From Streptomonospora salina (GTDB taxonomy: Bacteria; Actinomycetota; Actinomycetes; Streptosporangiales; Streptosporangiaceae), in assembly GCF_014204715.1 (NCBI RefSeq), contig NZ_JACHLY010000001.1, positions 744,001-808,000 on the forward strand: DNA of 64,000 bases. Reading direction: 5' to 3'. Made by a program: the position numbers and the translations under genes. The notes under the pieces are model-generated. The model saw nothing but the letters and a program-made list of their open reading frames with translations, was not told the DNA's origin and ran no database searches. Positions 33,945 through 42,906 of the stretch are shown here, in pieces (position 1 is the stretch's first letter; each line of letters opens with the position of its first letter).

Positions 33945-34892
33945 GCGTAGATTCCGGTCGCCTTACGGCCAACCCGCAGTATCAGGGGCCGATCGCCTCA
34001 CGCGAGGTGATCCTGCGTACCCTGCTGAGCATCTCCGGCTATCTGCTCGCCGGGCTGGCGCTCGTGGGGATGGTGGGCGGTTGGCTGCTTGCCGGCCGGA
34101 TACAGCGGCCGCAGGAGCCCTCGACCACCGCATCCGGCTCTCGGGGCGCAACGACGAGTTCCGCCAGGTTGCGGACTCCTTCGAAGCGATGCTCGACCGT
34201 CTCCAGGAGAGCTTCACAGCACGGGAGCGCTTCGCCGCCAACGCGTCGCGCGGGCTGCGGACTCCGCTCGCAGTGACGGCGACGCTGCTCGACGTCGCCT
34301 CCCACGCCCCGACGAACGGGCAGACCGGAAGCTGTTGGACCGGCTCACCGAGACGAACCAGCGCTCATTTGCGCTCGTCGACGCGCTGCTGCACCTGGCG
34401 GAAGCCGACGGACCGGCCGAGCACGGTCCTGTCGACCTCGCGGCGATCGCGCACACCGCCGTCGCCGAGCAGGCTGCAGAGGCGGCGCGGTCGGGAGTCG
34501 TCGTCGAGAGTCTGCTCGAACCCGCGCGCACCGCCGGAAACGCCACCTTGCTCGCTCAGGTCGCCTCCAACCTGGTCCAGAACGCCGTCCGGCACAATCC
34601 GGACGAGGCGGGCCGCGTGTGGGTCGCCACCGGGCGCGGTGCAGCGGCGGATCGATGCGTGCTCAGGGTCGAGAACACCGGCGCGGACCATGACGGCGAG
34701 ACCGTCCAGCGTCTGCGCGAACCGTTCCTGCGGGGAGCGGGACGTGTATCCGCCGGCCGGACCGGGCCGGCGGGCCACGGTCTGGGGCTGGCACTTGTCG
34801 ACCGAATCGTCCTTTCTCACGCGGGAGAACTCGGCATCACCTCCCGTTCGGGCAGCGGCCTCTCGGTCTACGCCACGCTCCCGGGCGAGTGA
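33945..34892 (+). pseudogene. sensor histidine kinase pseudogene
   Basis: A two-component kinase broken by at least two frame changes. Frame 1 has the membrane helix LSISGYLLAGLALVGMVGGWLLAGR (about 34015-34105). After a break the HAMP and dimerisation region continues in another frame (LDHRIRLSGRNDEFRQVADSFEAMLDRL). Then, near 34315, the frame shifts again to the ATPase domain (NLVQNAVRHN, GHGLGLALV). The H-box reads NASRGLRTP, so the phosphoacceptor His is Arg and the next Glu is Gly. No response regulator is adjacent. The N-terminal sensor domain is missing. Confidence 0.8.
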
Positions 34893-35055
34893 ATCGGGGG
34901 CCGGTGTGGAGGGGCCGCGGGTGGGGGACTCCATCGAGACCGCCTCGGTGACCTCGGCCGTCCGCCTGGCCACTCCCGCGGAGTTCGCCGCGATGATCGC
35001 CGATCACCCGGGCTGAATCCGGCCGCGGGCGCCGCGCCCGCGGCCGGTCGGTCGG

Positions 35056-35493
35056 TCAGTCGAGGCAGAACTCGTTGCCTTCGGGGTCGGCCATCATGAT
35101 GTGCCCGGCCTCCAGCGTGGAGGCGGGGTCGTAGCGCTGAATGCGGGTCGCGCCACGGGAGACGAGCCGCTCGGCCTCCGTTTCCAGGGCGGCCATCCGC
35201 TCGTCGCCGTCGAGCCCGGGGGCCGCCCGCACGTCGAGGTGGACGCGGTTCTTGGCCCGTTTTCCCTCGTGCACGCGCCGGAAGAACAGCCGCGGTGCGA
35301 AGCCGTCCGGGTCGACCACCGCCGAGGCATCGTTGCGGCTCTCCGGCGGCAGGTCCATCGCGTCCAGGAAACGCTCCCACGTCTCGTAGCCGCCGGGCGG
35401 TCCCTGCACCCGGTAGCCGAGTGCCGTGCTCCAGAACTCGGCCATCCCGGTCGGGTCGGCGCAGTCGAACGTGATCTGAACGTGGCGGCTCAC
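35056..35493 (-). CDS. VOC family protein (glyoxalase/bleomycin resistance-like)
   Basis: A 145-residue vicinal-oxygen-chelate protein. It begins with the beta strand HVQITFDCADPTGMAEFWSTALGYRV and ends with the typical DPEGNEFCLD. Between them lies LFFRRVHEGKRAKNRVHLDVRA, where an His contributes to the metal site in enzymatic members. Similar actinomycete proteins are annotated only as VOC. GTG start with gaggtga SD. No partner genes. Confidence 0.9.
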   Translation of the reverse strand: MSRHVQITFDCADPTGMAEFWSTALGYRVQGPPGGYETWERFLDAMDLPPESRNDASAVVDPDGFAPRLFFRRVHEGKRAKNRVHLDVRAAPGLDGDERMAALETEAERLVSRGATRIQRYDPASTLEAGHIMMADPEGNEFCLD

Positions 35494-36341
35494 CGCAGTT
35501 CACCTCCACCGACGCGGATGCGTGTGCGCGTGTTCTCGGAAAGTCAGCAAGCGGTTCCCCGTGTTTCGTCATGGGTCGAGTCGGTGCGGACCCGGCTCCC
35601 GGCGCCTCGGTCGGAAGCGACGCGCCCGAGGCGCCGCCGCGGACGCGTTCGTCGCACCCGCCGCGGATACGGTCGCCGGGCGGAGTCGCCATCCGCGGGA
35701 GTGCCGCGGTCGACCAGGGTCCACGGATATCACCGCACGGGCCCGGCCGTCGCGGAACACGCCGCGGGGGCAGCGCTCCGACCAGGGGGAGAACCGCCTC
35801 GACTGCCGTTAGAGGAGGTCAGGTTATACGATAAAGACTACATGTATACACATGAGCGGGGAAGGGCATGCGCTTCGTCGATTTTCTACCCTGCGTCCGG
35901 TCCTGTTGGACAAGACCCGCGAGGTAGGCGCTCGCCACTCTACAGTGCGGCGCTTCAGCGAGTACGCCTGCCGGAGAGAAGGCGACATGCGTCAGCGATG
36001 GTCGTCCCGGCTTCACCGAGAGTCGGCAGCACCGCGGTGAGCTTGTTCGTCATCAGTACACTACGAATTCACGCACCGGAGGACTGGAAAACCGCCGAGA
36101 ACCTGACCCTTCGGCCGAAGAGCGACCGGCTCGTCGCCGCGTGGGGCGCCTCCGAAATCCCATGAAGATCATCGGTGCACGGAATCGCAGAACACCCTTA
36201 CGTTCGCCGCACCGCGAATCGCATGATCACCGTCGACCGAAATACGACGCAGGATTCTCCCGACCCCGCTCCTGACCATGGAATATTACCGTCGAGACGT
36301 CCAGCGGTGACGCCGGGGATACGCCGTCGACGATCACCGCG
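35494..36341. other. 850-bp region without a recognisable gene
   Basis: The six frames show only low-complexity Arg/Pro-rich shadow translations. The segment 35820-35860 is AT-rich for this genome and contains the near-palindrome CATGT-ATAC-ACATG (35841-35854). In-frame coding-like sequence precedes the gene at 36345 but has no start codon. Confidence 0.45.
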
Positions 36342-36344
36342 GTG

Positions 36345-36746
36345 ATGGAGAGCAGTGCCAATGGCACGCCTCGGATTGTGGAACTCGTCGTCCGCACCTC
36401 GGAGAATGGCGAGTTTCCCGCACAAGCCGCACTCAACATCGACTTCGAGATGCTTGCTCAAGCGCTGAGCGGCATCGCGGACCGGTCGGCGTCCGCAGGC
36501 GACGCTTCGGGCGAGTCCCGTCCCCGGGCCTCCGTCGCCCAGGAGAGCACCGGGCGCCCGTACCGGAAGATGCCCGACCCGGACCAGGTGACCGCGGTGT
36601 TCCAGGAGACGGGCAGCGTCGGAAAGGTCGCGCAGCACTGTCAGGTGCCGCGCTATACGGCTCAGTCCTGGATCGACCGGCTGCGACGGCAGGGGCATCT
36701 GGACGGGACGAAGCCCGGCGCATCCTCCCCGCGAAGCGAGAACTAG
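36345..36746 (+). CDS. small helix-turn-helix protein
   Basis: A 133-residue hypothetical protein. Residues about 10-50 form an acidic, alternating segment (RIVELVVRTSENGEFPAQAALNI). The C-terminal half, YRKMPDPDQVTAVFQETGSV then AQHCQVPRYTAQSWIDRLRRQG, looks like a helix-turn-helix of the kind used for unspecific or transposon-like DNA binding. The start is uncertain: GTG at 36342 and ATG at 36345 are adjacent, with a weak SD. Coding-like frame continues about 60 bp upstream without a start codon, so the N-terminus may be truncated. Function unknown. Confidence 0.6.
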   Translation: MESSANGTPRIVELVVRTSENGEFPAQAALNIDFEMLAQALSGIADRSASAGDASGESRPRASVAQESTGRPYRKMPDPDQVTAVFQETGSVGKVAQHCQVPRYTAQSWIDRLRRQGHLDGTKPGASSPRSEN

Positions 36747-36749
36747 CCG

Positions 36750-36960
36750 CACGGCGGGACGGCCGTGCGGCGTGCCGCCCGGTGGCGGTGTTCGCTGAGG
36801 GCCTCGGCGAGCTGCACCGCGCGCACGGAGTCGCACCCCAGGCTGAAGAAGGAGTCGTCACGGACGACTCGGGTCGCTCCCAGCACATCGGCCGCGATGC
36901 CCGCGAGCAGTTCTTCCAGGCTTCCCTGCGGGGCGCGTAGCCCGAACGGCCGGCGGCGTA
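36750..36960 (-). pseudogene. NRPS peptidyl carrier protein fragment
   Basis: Minus-strand frame with GLRAPQGSLEELLAGIAADVLG, then DDSFFSLGCDSVRAVQLAEAL, the core of an NRPS thiolation domain. The phosphopantetheine Ser is in CDSVRA (usual GGHSL/GGDSI changed to GCDSV). No adenylation or condensation domain adjoins it in this orientation. Confidence 0.7.
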
Positions 36961-37072
36961 GGCCGTCAGCACCGCCGCCGGCGCCGAGCAGCAGCTGCAC
37001 CGCTCCGGTGTGCAACGCGCCGAGCAGCGCCGCCACCCCCGGGCCGCCGAGCCGGCCGACCACGGCGCGCTC

Positions 37073-37273
37073 ACCCATACCATCCCGCTGATCCTGGACC
37101 TGGGCGGACCGCTGCGGCCGGACGCGCTCGTCGCCGCGCTGAACGACGTCGTCGCATACCAGCCGGGACTGCGCGGGACCTTCGTCGACGTGAACGGCGA
37201 ACCGCGGATCTTCCCGCACGCCGCCGTCGACGTGCCGCTGCGCGATCTCTACCGCGCCCGTCCCCTCATTTGA
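37073..37273 (+). pseudogene. NRPS condensation domain fragment
   Basis: Plus-strand frame HTIPLILDLGGPLRPDALVA, then ALNDVVAYQPGLRGTFVDVNGEPR, typical of the first 60 residues of a condensation domain. The HHxxxDG active site would lie further on but the sequence runs into the convergent neighbouring gene. Opposite strand to the carrier fragment, so the ancestral NRPS was cut and inverted. Confidence 0.65.
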
Positions 37274-38384
37274 CCCGGACCGACAGTCGGCTCAGACCGC
37301 TCGCGCGCGCCACGTGCGCCGCCTCGTTTTCGAGTTCCCCTTCCGGCAGCGGGTCGCTGCCGGGGAACGGCGCCACGACCGCCTCCTCGCCGTCGATCTC
37401 CCACACACCGGCGACGACGCCGTCCCGTACGACGATCGGGGAGATCCATCCGGCGGCGCGGCTCACCGCGGAACGGTGCTCCGCAGGCAGCAGCGCGTCG
37501 TCCTTGGTGCCCGGTCCGAGCAGGTACTGGTCGAATCCGCCGAGCAGCCGGACTCCCGTGCACGGGGGAATGTCGGCCAGCTCGTCCGCGTGCTCCTTCA
37601 GCATCACCGTCGTACGGCCTTCGACGTCGACTTCGGTGAGGACGTCGTCCATCTCCGCGAACCAGCGGCGCAATCGCGGCTTGCTTGTACTGTTGAGCGT
37701 CAGCCACCGGTCGAACGCGTCAGGGGTGGCGGGGCCGTAGGCCCCCAGATACGCCGAGATCACGGCGGGTGCGGCCTCGTCGGCGTCGGGAATCCGCTTC
37801 CAATCCGACCCGAACACGCTCGCCGGCGACGTGAACGTGATCTTGTTGCCGCGGTTGGGGCCGTGGCAGAGCACTCCGCGCCAGGCCAGCGGCTTGAGCA
37901 CCGAGCCCCACCCCGACCGCAGGCGTTCCTCCATGCCCGCGAACCGCTGGTCCGCCACGAGCCGGGTGACCAGCTCGTCCCGGGTGAGCACCGCTCCCCC
38001 TTCGAGGATCGCGCCCACCTCGTCGGTCAGTGCGTCGATCTGGTCCGGACTGACGCCGGAGGCCCGCTGCCAGGACGGCTTGAGCCAACTGCCCGCTGAC
38101 GCCATCAGCGACAGGTACGCACCGGCCTCACTCGGTGGCAGCAGATGCAGCGTCTGGCGCATGGCCCACGTCTTCATCAGCGCGCCGTCGGCGATGTCCC
38201 GGTTGACGCTGTCCCTGTCGGGTGTCGACTGCCGCAGCGCCACGGCCGCCTCGGCGGAACTCCAGACCTGGGCCTGGACACCGGCCAGTCGGCTGACGAT
38301 CTGCCGTGCGCCGTGCTCGGCACGAGGCTCCATGTACTGGCGCCGCATCCGCCAGGCGGCGACCTGCTTCCAGGTGACCTTCAT
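37266..38384 (-). CDS. winged helix DNA-binding domain protein (HTH_42)
   Basis: A 372-residue protein of PF06224, the family that includes AlkZ/AlkX-type DNA glycosylases acting on DNA crosslinks and alkylation. The N-terminus WKQVAAWRMRRQYMEPRA and RLAGVQAQVWSSAEAAVALR hold the family QAQ/QVQ-type motif (here VQAQ), the residues used for catalysis in AlkZ. Further features: TWAMRQTLHLL and the C-terminal LGGFDQYLLGPGTKDD. The ATG at 38384 follows gagaggga. Role in DNA repair is family knowledge; not all members are proven glycosylases. Confidence 0.88.
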   Translation of the reverse strand: MKVTWKQVAAWRMRRQYMEPRAEHGARQIVSRLAGVQAQVWSSAEAAVALRQSTPDRDSVNRDIADGALMKTWAMRQTLHLLPPSEAGAYLSLMASAGSWLKPSWQRASGVSPDQIDALTDEVGAILEGGAVLTRDELVTRLVADQRFAGMEERLRSGWGSVLKPLAWRGVLCHGPNRGNKITFTSPASVFGSDWKRIPDADEAAPAVISAYLGAYGPATPDAFDRWLTLNSTSKPRLRRWFAEMDDVLTEVDVEGRTTVMLKEHADELADIPPCTGVRLLGGFDQYLLGPGTKDDALLPAEHRSAVSRAAGWISPIVVRDGVVAGVWEIDGEEAVVAPFPGSDPLPEGELENEAAHVARASGLSRLSVRVK

Positions 38385-38478
38385 GCCGTCCCTCTCGATA
38401 GACAGAGTCACAGGCTGCACCACTCTATACCGCAATGCTCCATATCACTGGAGTTTCGCGCGAGAACCCGATACGGGA

Positions 38479-38860
38479 TCAGGCGGCGGAGTCGGCTTCG
38501 AGCCACAGTTCACCCGGGGTGCCCAGGCGAAGGGACTCGGCGGAAACCAGGCGGTAGGCCTCTGCCGGAGCGGCCAGGTCGGCGTAGGCGCTCTTGAGGT
38601 TGTAGGTTTTGCGTCCGTTGATGAGCCAGCCGTCGCCGTCGCGGACGGCGCTGGTGGTGATGCCTGCCAGGTCGGATCCATTACCCGGCTCGGTGAACAG
38701 GATGCAGGCGATGCGCTGGGCCGCCGCCATCGCCGGCAGCAGCGTCCTGCGCTGTTCCTCGCTGCCCGACGCCAGGATCAGCGAGCCGACGTTCAGCACG
38801 GAGACGCAGTACAGATTCTGCGGGATGCGGCGCGCGACCAGTTTCTCCAGCAGCGTCTAC
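38479..38860 (-). pseudogene. acyl-CoA dehydrogenase fragment
   Basis: Frame with NLYCVSVLNVGSLILASGSEEQ, then ILFTEPGNGSDLAGITTSAVRDGDGWLINGRKTY, the middle beta domain of an acyl-CoA dehydrogenase. Both the N-terminal helical and C-terminal catalytic Glu domains are absent. About 120 codons remain. Confidence 0.75.
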
Positions 38861-39462
38861 GCGGCGATCCGGGCCGTCCCGCTGGGCCGCCCTGCTCCCG
38901 AAGTCCGGAGAGGTCCACCAGGGCACCGGCCAGCTCTGGGAGGCCATGTGGTTCATGACCTTCTTCCCGCCCGCGCGGATGCTGGAGTTCGTGCTGGGCA
39001 TCGTGATCGCGCTGATCGTCATCCGCGGGCGCTGGTTCCGGCTGCCGTTCCCGGTGGCGCTGCTGCTTCCGGCCGCGCCGCTCGTGGCCACGGCCATGCT
39101 GCCGGGCAACCTCGGCTTCGTCGCACTCACGGCCGTGCCGCTGGGCTTCCTGGTCGCGGCGGCCGCCAACGCCGACATCACCGGCCGGGGCAGCTTCTTC
39201 AGCCGCCCCACGATGGTGTTCCTGGGCGAGACTCCCCTTCGCGCAGTATCTGGTGCACTGGCTGGTCGTGGCGTACGGGTGGATCGGGCGCACGTCGCCG
39301 ACCTGGGGCGCGCCTCCGGGCGGTCCCGCGTCATGGCCGTACGTACTGGCGCTGGCCGGGCACACCGTCACGACGAGCCTGATGCCGGCATGGCTGCTGC
39401 ACGTACTCGTGGAGCGCCCGATCATGCGGCGCTGGGGCAGCCCGGGCCGTACCCGCCGCTGA
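38861..39462 (+). pseudogene. acyltransferase-3 family membrane protein, truncated and frameshifted
   Basis: The frame with FFPPARMLEFVLGIVIALIV, then several membrane segments and PTMVFLGET, matches the C-terminal half of OafA-type acyltransferases. At about 39236 the coding frame shifts and continues as PFAQYLVHWLVVAYGWIGRT and ends with LHVLVERPIMRRWG. The first half with the catalytic His is missing. Joined back to back with the acyl-CoA dehydrogenase fragment. Confidence 0.75.
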
Positions 39463-39732
39463 CCGGAACCCCGCCCCGCGCGAACACCGCCGACCCGGGC
39501 TCCGCGCGCTCCCCGCGGTGCCCCACCGACACGCTGCTCGCCGGGCTTCCCGCGCGGGCGATGGGGCGGCACCTGTGCTGCGTTCAGCCCCCGCGCCGCG
39601 ATCCGCTCGTCGCGAGAAGCCGTTCGCCGCCCCTGCGCCCCGCCGCGGCCACCGCGGCGGCGCGGAGCAGGCCGGCCGGCCTGCCGCCGACCCGGCTGCC
39701 GCTCGCGAAATAGCCACCGCGCCGATGGCGTT

Positions 39733-40152
39733 GTGGTCGGCACTATGGGCGAAGCAGCGGATCCCCCCGAGCGTCCCGGAACGGACGACCGCGCGGCAGC
39801 GGAGCGCATTCGGCGGGCCAGAGCCGAAGCGGCGGGACTGGCCCGATCCCTGCTGCGCCAGTGGCACGGCGTCGTCGAGGCGGCCGCATCGGCGGGCACC
39901 GACGACGAGCACGATCCCGAGGGGCCCACGGTCGCCTACGAACGCCAACAGCTCCAGGCCATGCGGGAGCACGTGCACGGCGAACTCGCCGATCTCGACC
40001 GGGCCGCCCAGCGACTGCGCGACGGCGTGTACCGGACGTGCGAGGACTGCGGAGGCCCCATCGCCGCGGCGCGCCTCACTGCGCGCCCCACGGCCCGCAC
40101 CTGCATCGGCTGCGCATCCCCGAACACCCCGCGCAACCGCCACCGGACGTGA
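39733..40152 (+). CDS. DksA/TraR family C4 zinc-finger protein
   Basis: A 139-residue protein with an Arg-rich helical region (about 15-90, including a likely coiled coil) and a C-terminal zinc finger CEDCGGPI...ARTCIGC (C-x2-C-x17-C-x2-C, about 104-126). DksA/TraR proteins bind the RNA polymerase secondary channel, and actinomycete members are poorly known. GTG at 39733 or ATG at 39745 may start it; neither SD is strong. Its DksA-type acidic tip (DD between the two helices) is seen as GTDDEHD near 56. Confidence 0.85.
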   Translation: MVGTMGEAADPPERPGTDDRAAAERIRRARAEAAGLARSLLRQWHGVVEAAASAGTDDEHDPEGPTVAYERQQLQAMREHVHGELADLDRAAQRLRDGVYRTCEDCGGPIAAARLTARPTARTCIGCASPNTPRNRHRT

Positions 40153-40425
40153 CGCTTCCGGTCGCGGTGCCCAGCGGCGGACGGATCCTTCGGCGGCGGT
40201 GCGGAGCGGCGCGGCGTCGACACCGGTGCGGAGGCGGCTCGCCCGCGCGGGGAGGCTGCACGGCCCGTCCGCGCCGGCGCTACCCCTCCTGCACCGGTGC
40301 GTCCCGGGGTCCCCGTGCACGTCGGTGCCGTGCGGGTGGATTCGGTGAAGCTTGCGTTCATTGCCGGGACCGCACGTATGCGCAGTCCCGACATGCCGCA
40401 CAGGCCCCACAACCGGCCCCGACCG

Positions 40426-41019
40426 TCACAGCTCGGACAGGAGCGGAATCTGGGCGGGGTCGCCGAGCGCCGATCCGACCGCGACCATGCTCGCTCCCGC
40501 GCCCAGGAATCTCCCCGCGTTGCGGCCGTCGACGCCCCCGGTGGCCACCACGCGGACATCGGGGAAGGGGCCGTGCAGCGCGCTGATCCACTCGGGCCCC
40601 AGCACCGACGCCGGGAACGCCTTCACCCAGCGTCCCCCCGCCCGCACGACCCCCTGCACGTCGGTCGGCGTGGCCACACCCGGAAGGTGCGGCATCGCCG
40701 CCTCCTCCGACGCGGCCATGACCGCCGGATCGAAGCCGGGCGCCACTGTGAAAGCGGCACCGCAGGCCGCCACCTCGCGCACCTGGTCGGCGTCGACGAC
40801 GGTGCCCGCGCCGACGGGCACCCCCCGCTCCGCACCCGCACGCACGGTCGCCTGCAGCGCCTGCACCCCCTGCCGATCGCGGGCAGGCACCTCCACAACG
40901 AGGATTCCCAGGTCCCAGGCCCGGACTGCCATGGCGACGGTGTCCGCCGCGGGCAGTCCCCGCAGAATGGCCATGACCCGCCCGCCGCCGAAAAGCCCGT
41001 CCAGCCCGCGGCCGCTCAT
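40426..41019 (-). CDS. 2-dehydro-3-deoxy-6-phosphogluconate/galactonate aldolase
   Basis: A 197-residue class I aldolase of the KDPG/KDPGal/KHG family (TIM barrel). The base Glu43 is in VVEVPARD, the Schiff-base Lys133 is in WVKAFPAS, and the phosphate loop is ATGGVDGRN. It splits the phosphorylated 2-keto-3-deoxy sugar acid into pyruvate and glyceraldehyde 3-phosphate. Its ATG overlaps the kinase stop (ATGA). It is the last gene of the sugar-acid operon. DgoA- versus Eda-type cannot be told by sequence; the DgoD-like neighbour favours the galactonate form. Confidence 0.92.
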   Translation of the reverse strand: MSGRGLDGLFGGGRVMAILRGLPAADTVAMAVRAWDLGILVVEVPARDRQGVQALQATVRAGAERGVPVGAGTVVDADQVREVAACGAAFTVAPGFDPAVMAASEEAAMPHLPGVATPTDVQGVVRAGGRWVKAFPASVLGPEWISALHGPFPDVRVVATGGVDGRNAGRFLGAGASMVAVGSALGDPAQIPLLSEL

Positions 41020-42020
41020 ACCTTCCCGTCCGTCCCCCACGTTCCTTCCTCTCCCTCGCATGCCGCCGCCGGCAGCGCCGACGCCTGTTCGACCCATCGC
41101 TCGTGCGGAGCCTCCAGCACACCGTCCCACTGCCCCGCCCGCGGCGGGGCGGCCAGATCGCCCACCGTCCGCAGGACCCGGCCGGCGCACAGGTGCCCCA
41201 GGCGCAGGCGTCCCACCGCATCCAGCCCGCGAAGCCCGCCCGCCAGGTAACCCGCCGCGAAAGCGTCCCCGGCACCGACCGGTTCGACCACCTCCACAGC
41301 CGGGGACGGTACGTGTGCCCGCCGGTGGCCGCGGAACTCGGTCGCGCCGTGCTCGGCGTCCTTGACCACCAGGCACCCGACGTCCGGCAGCAAAGCGCGC
41401 ACCTCGGACGCGGTGGCGGTTCCCCAGAGCTCCTCGGCTTCGTCCCTGCCGACCAGGACCACGTCGGCGAGGCGCGCCAGTTCGAGCAGGCGCACGGCCG
41501 CCCGCCCCGGCTCCCACAGGCGGGCGCGGTGGTTCACGTCGAAACTCACAGTCAGGCGGCGGTCGGTGAGCAGCCGTTCCGCCAGGGCGTCGCAGGTCGG
41601 CGACAGTGCCGGTGTGACCCCGGACAGGTGCACCGTCGCCGCTTCACGTATCGGGAGCGCGTCGGCGATGTCGGGGCCCAGGGCCGACGCCGCCGATCCG
41701 GAGCGGTAGTAGTGCACGGTCGTCCCCGTGGGCGCGGGATCCTTGGCGAACAGCCCGGTGGGCCGGTCGGGGTCGGTGCGCACTCCCGACACGTCCACAC
41801 CGCGCTCGGCCACGGTGCGCGTGACCACCCGGCCGAACGGGTCCCCGCCCACCGCGCTCACCCAGGCCGCCGCGTGCCCGAGCCCGGCGAGGGTGCAGGC
41901 GACGTTGGACTCGGCCCCGGCCGCCGTCACCGACATGTGCGGCGCCGTCTCCAGCGGGAGAGCTCCGGCCGGGACCAGCAGCGCCATGGTTTCGCCTACG
42001 CACACGACGGGGCGGGTCAT
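41016..42020 (-). CDS. PfkB-family 2-keto-3-deoxy sugar acid kinase
   Basis: A 334-residue ribokinase-like kinase. Substrate-binding GAESNVACTLAGLG lies near residue 34, and the catalytic signature VGAGDAFAAGYLAGG with the base Asp is near 255. It phosphorylates 2-keto-3-deoxygluconate/galactonate with ATP. The ATG overlaps the lactonase stop (ATGA), and its own stop overlaps the aldolase start, so three genes are in tight translational coupling. Confidence 0.92.
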   Translation of the reverse strand: MTRPVVCVGETMALLVPAGALPLETAPHMSVTAAGAESNVACTLAGLGHAAAWVSAVGGDPFGRVVTRTVAERGVDVSGVRTDPDRPTGLFAKDPAPTGTTVHYYRSGSAASALGPDIADALPIREAATVHLSGVTPALSPTCDALAERLLTDRRLTVSFDVNHRARLWEPGRAAVRLLELARLADVVLVGRDEAEELWGTATASEVRALLPDVGCLVVKDAEHGATEFRGHRRAHVPSPAVEVVEPVGAGDAFAAGYLAGGLRGLDAVGRLRLGHLCAGRVLRTVGDLAAPPRAGQWDGVLEAPHERWVEQASALPAAACEGEEGTWGTDGKV

Positions 42021-42898
42021 GAGGCACCTCCGAAGACCGCGGCGGGCGGCGCGGGCACGTCGACGGCCAGGCGGAACACCGCCCCGTCGTACTCGTCGGC
42101 CGGGTCCAGGCCGATCGCGGCGGAGGTGACGAACAGGTGAGGCCGCGCGTTTCCGACGACGCAGACGCTCGTGGGCTGCGCCGCCGGAACGGACACCGCC
42201 CGCTCCAGTTCCCCCTCGGGTGCGTAGCGGTGCACCCGCCCGGCCCCCCATACCGCCGCCCACAGGTGTCCGGCCCCGTCGACCTGCATGCCGTCGGGGC
42301 CGCCTTCGGTCAGGCGGGCGAACACCCTGCCGGCACCGAGCTCGCCGCCGCGGCGCACCGGGAACACGTCGATACGGCCGTCGGCGCTGTCGGCGATGTA
42401 CATCAGCCGCCCGTCCGGGGAGAAAGCGGGCCCGTTGGGCACGGTGTAGCCCTCCAGCACGCGGTGCACCGTCCGGTCCCGGTCCACCCGGTACAGCGCA
42501 CCGGCGCCGACGGTCTCGTCGTAGGCCATCGACCCGGCCCAGAAGCGCCCCGCGGGGTCGCAGCAACCGTCGTTCATGCGCATCGCCGCGGGCGCGCCCT
42601 CCTCGGGCCGTGCCAGCCACGTCACCCGGGCAGCGCCGTCTGCGCCCGCAGCCACCGTCGCCACCCCGGTGCCCATGGCGGCGACGAACGTCCCCGCCGC
42701 CCCGCGGACCGGGGCCACCGCGCCCAGGGGGTGGTCGAGCCGGAGCACCGTGTGTACGGGTCGCCCCGGTGCCTCGGTGTCCAGGACGAAGAGCCGGCCG
42801 CTGAGGATGTCGACCCCCAGCAGGCCGGACTCGGTCCAGCGCAGGCCTTCCCCCAGTTGAAAGCGCTCCCGGGTCCACGGCCGGGCCGGCGTGTCCAC
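42017..42898 (-). CDS. SMP-30/gluconolactonase family protein
   Basis: A 293-residue six-bladed beta-propeller lactonase, metal-dependent. Conserved metal-ligand segments: GEGLRW (Glu), MRMNDGCCDPAGRFWAGSM (Asn, Asp), VPNGPAFSPDG (Asn) and GPDGMQVDGAGHLW (Asp). It would open a sugar lactone formed by the upstream dehydrogenase to the aldonate. The GTG at 42898 is preferred for its SD (aggggggac); ATG at 42913 is possible and would overlap the dehydratase stop. Confidence 0.92.
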   Translation of the reverse strand: MDTPARPWTRERFQLGEGLRWTESGLLGVDILSGRLFVLDTEAPGRPVHTVLRLDHPLGAVAPVRGAAGTFVAAMGTGVATVAAGADGAARVTWLARPEEGAPAAMRMNDGCCDPAGRFWAGSMAYDETVGAGALYRVDRDRTVHRVLEGYTVPNGPAFSPDGRLMYIADSADGRIDVFPVRRGGELGAGRVFARLTEGGPDGMQVDGAGHLWAAVWGAGRVHRYAPEGELERAVSVPAAQPTSVCVVGNARPHLFVTSAAIGLDPADEYDGAVFRLAVDVPAPPAAVFGGAS

Positions 42899-42906
42899 GG
42901 TCCCCC

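Noticed and set aside
34893-35055. Short frame after the kinase pseudogene
   Set aside because: About 30 residues with no landmark and an uncertain start.
35841-35854. CATGT-ATAC-ACATG near-palindrome as an operator
   Set aside because: It lies in an 850-bp stretch with no gene directly downstream, so there is nothing to regulate.
9043-39500. Direct repeat of the tRNA-Val 3' end as attR
   Set aside because: Scanning for the T-arm and acceptor sequence by eye did not reveal a convincing second copy within the window.
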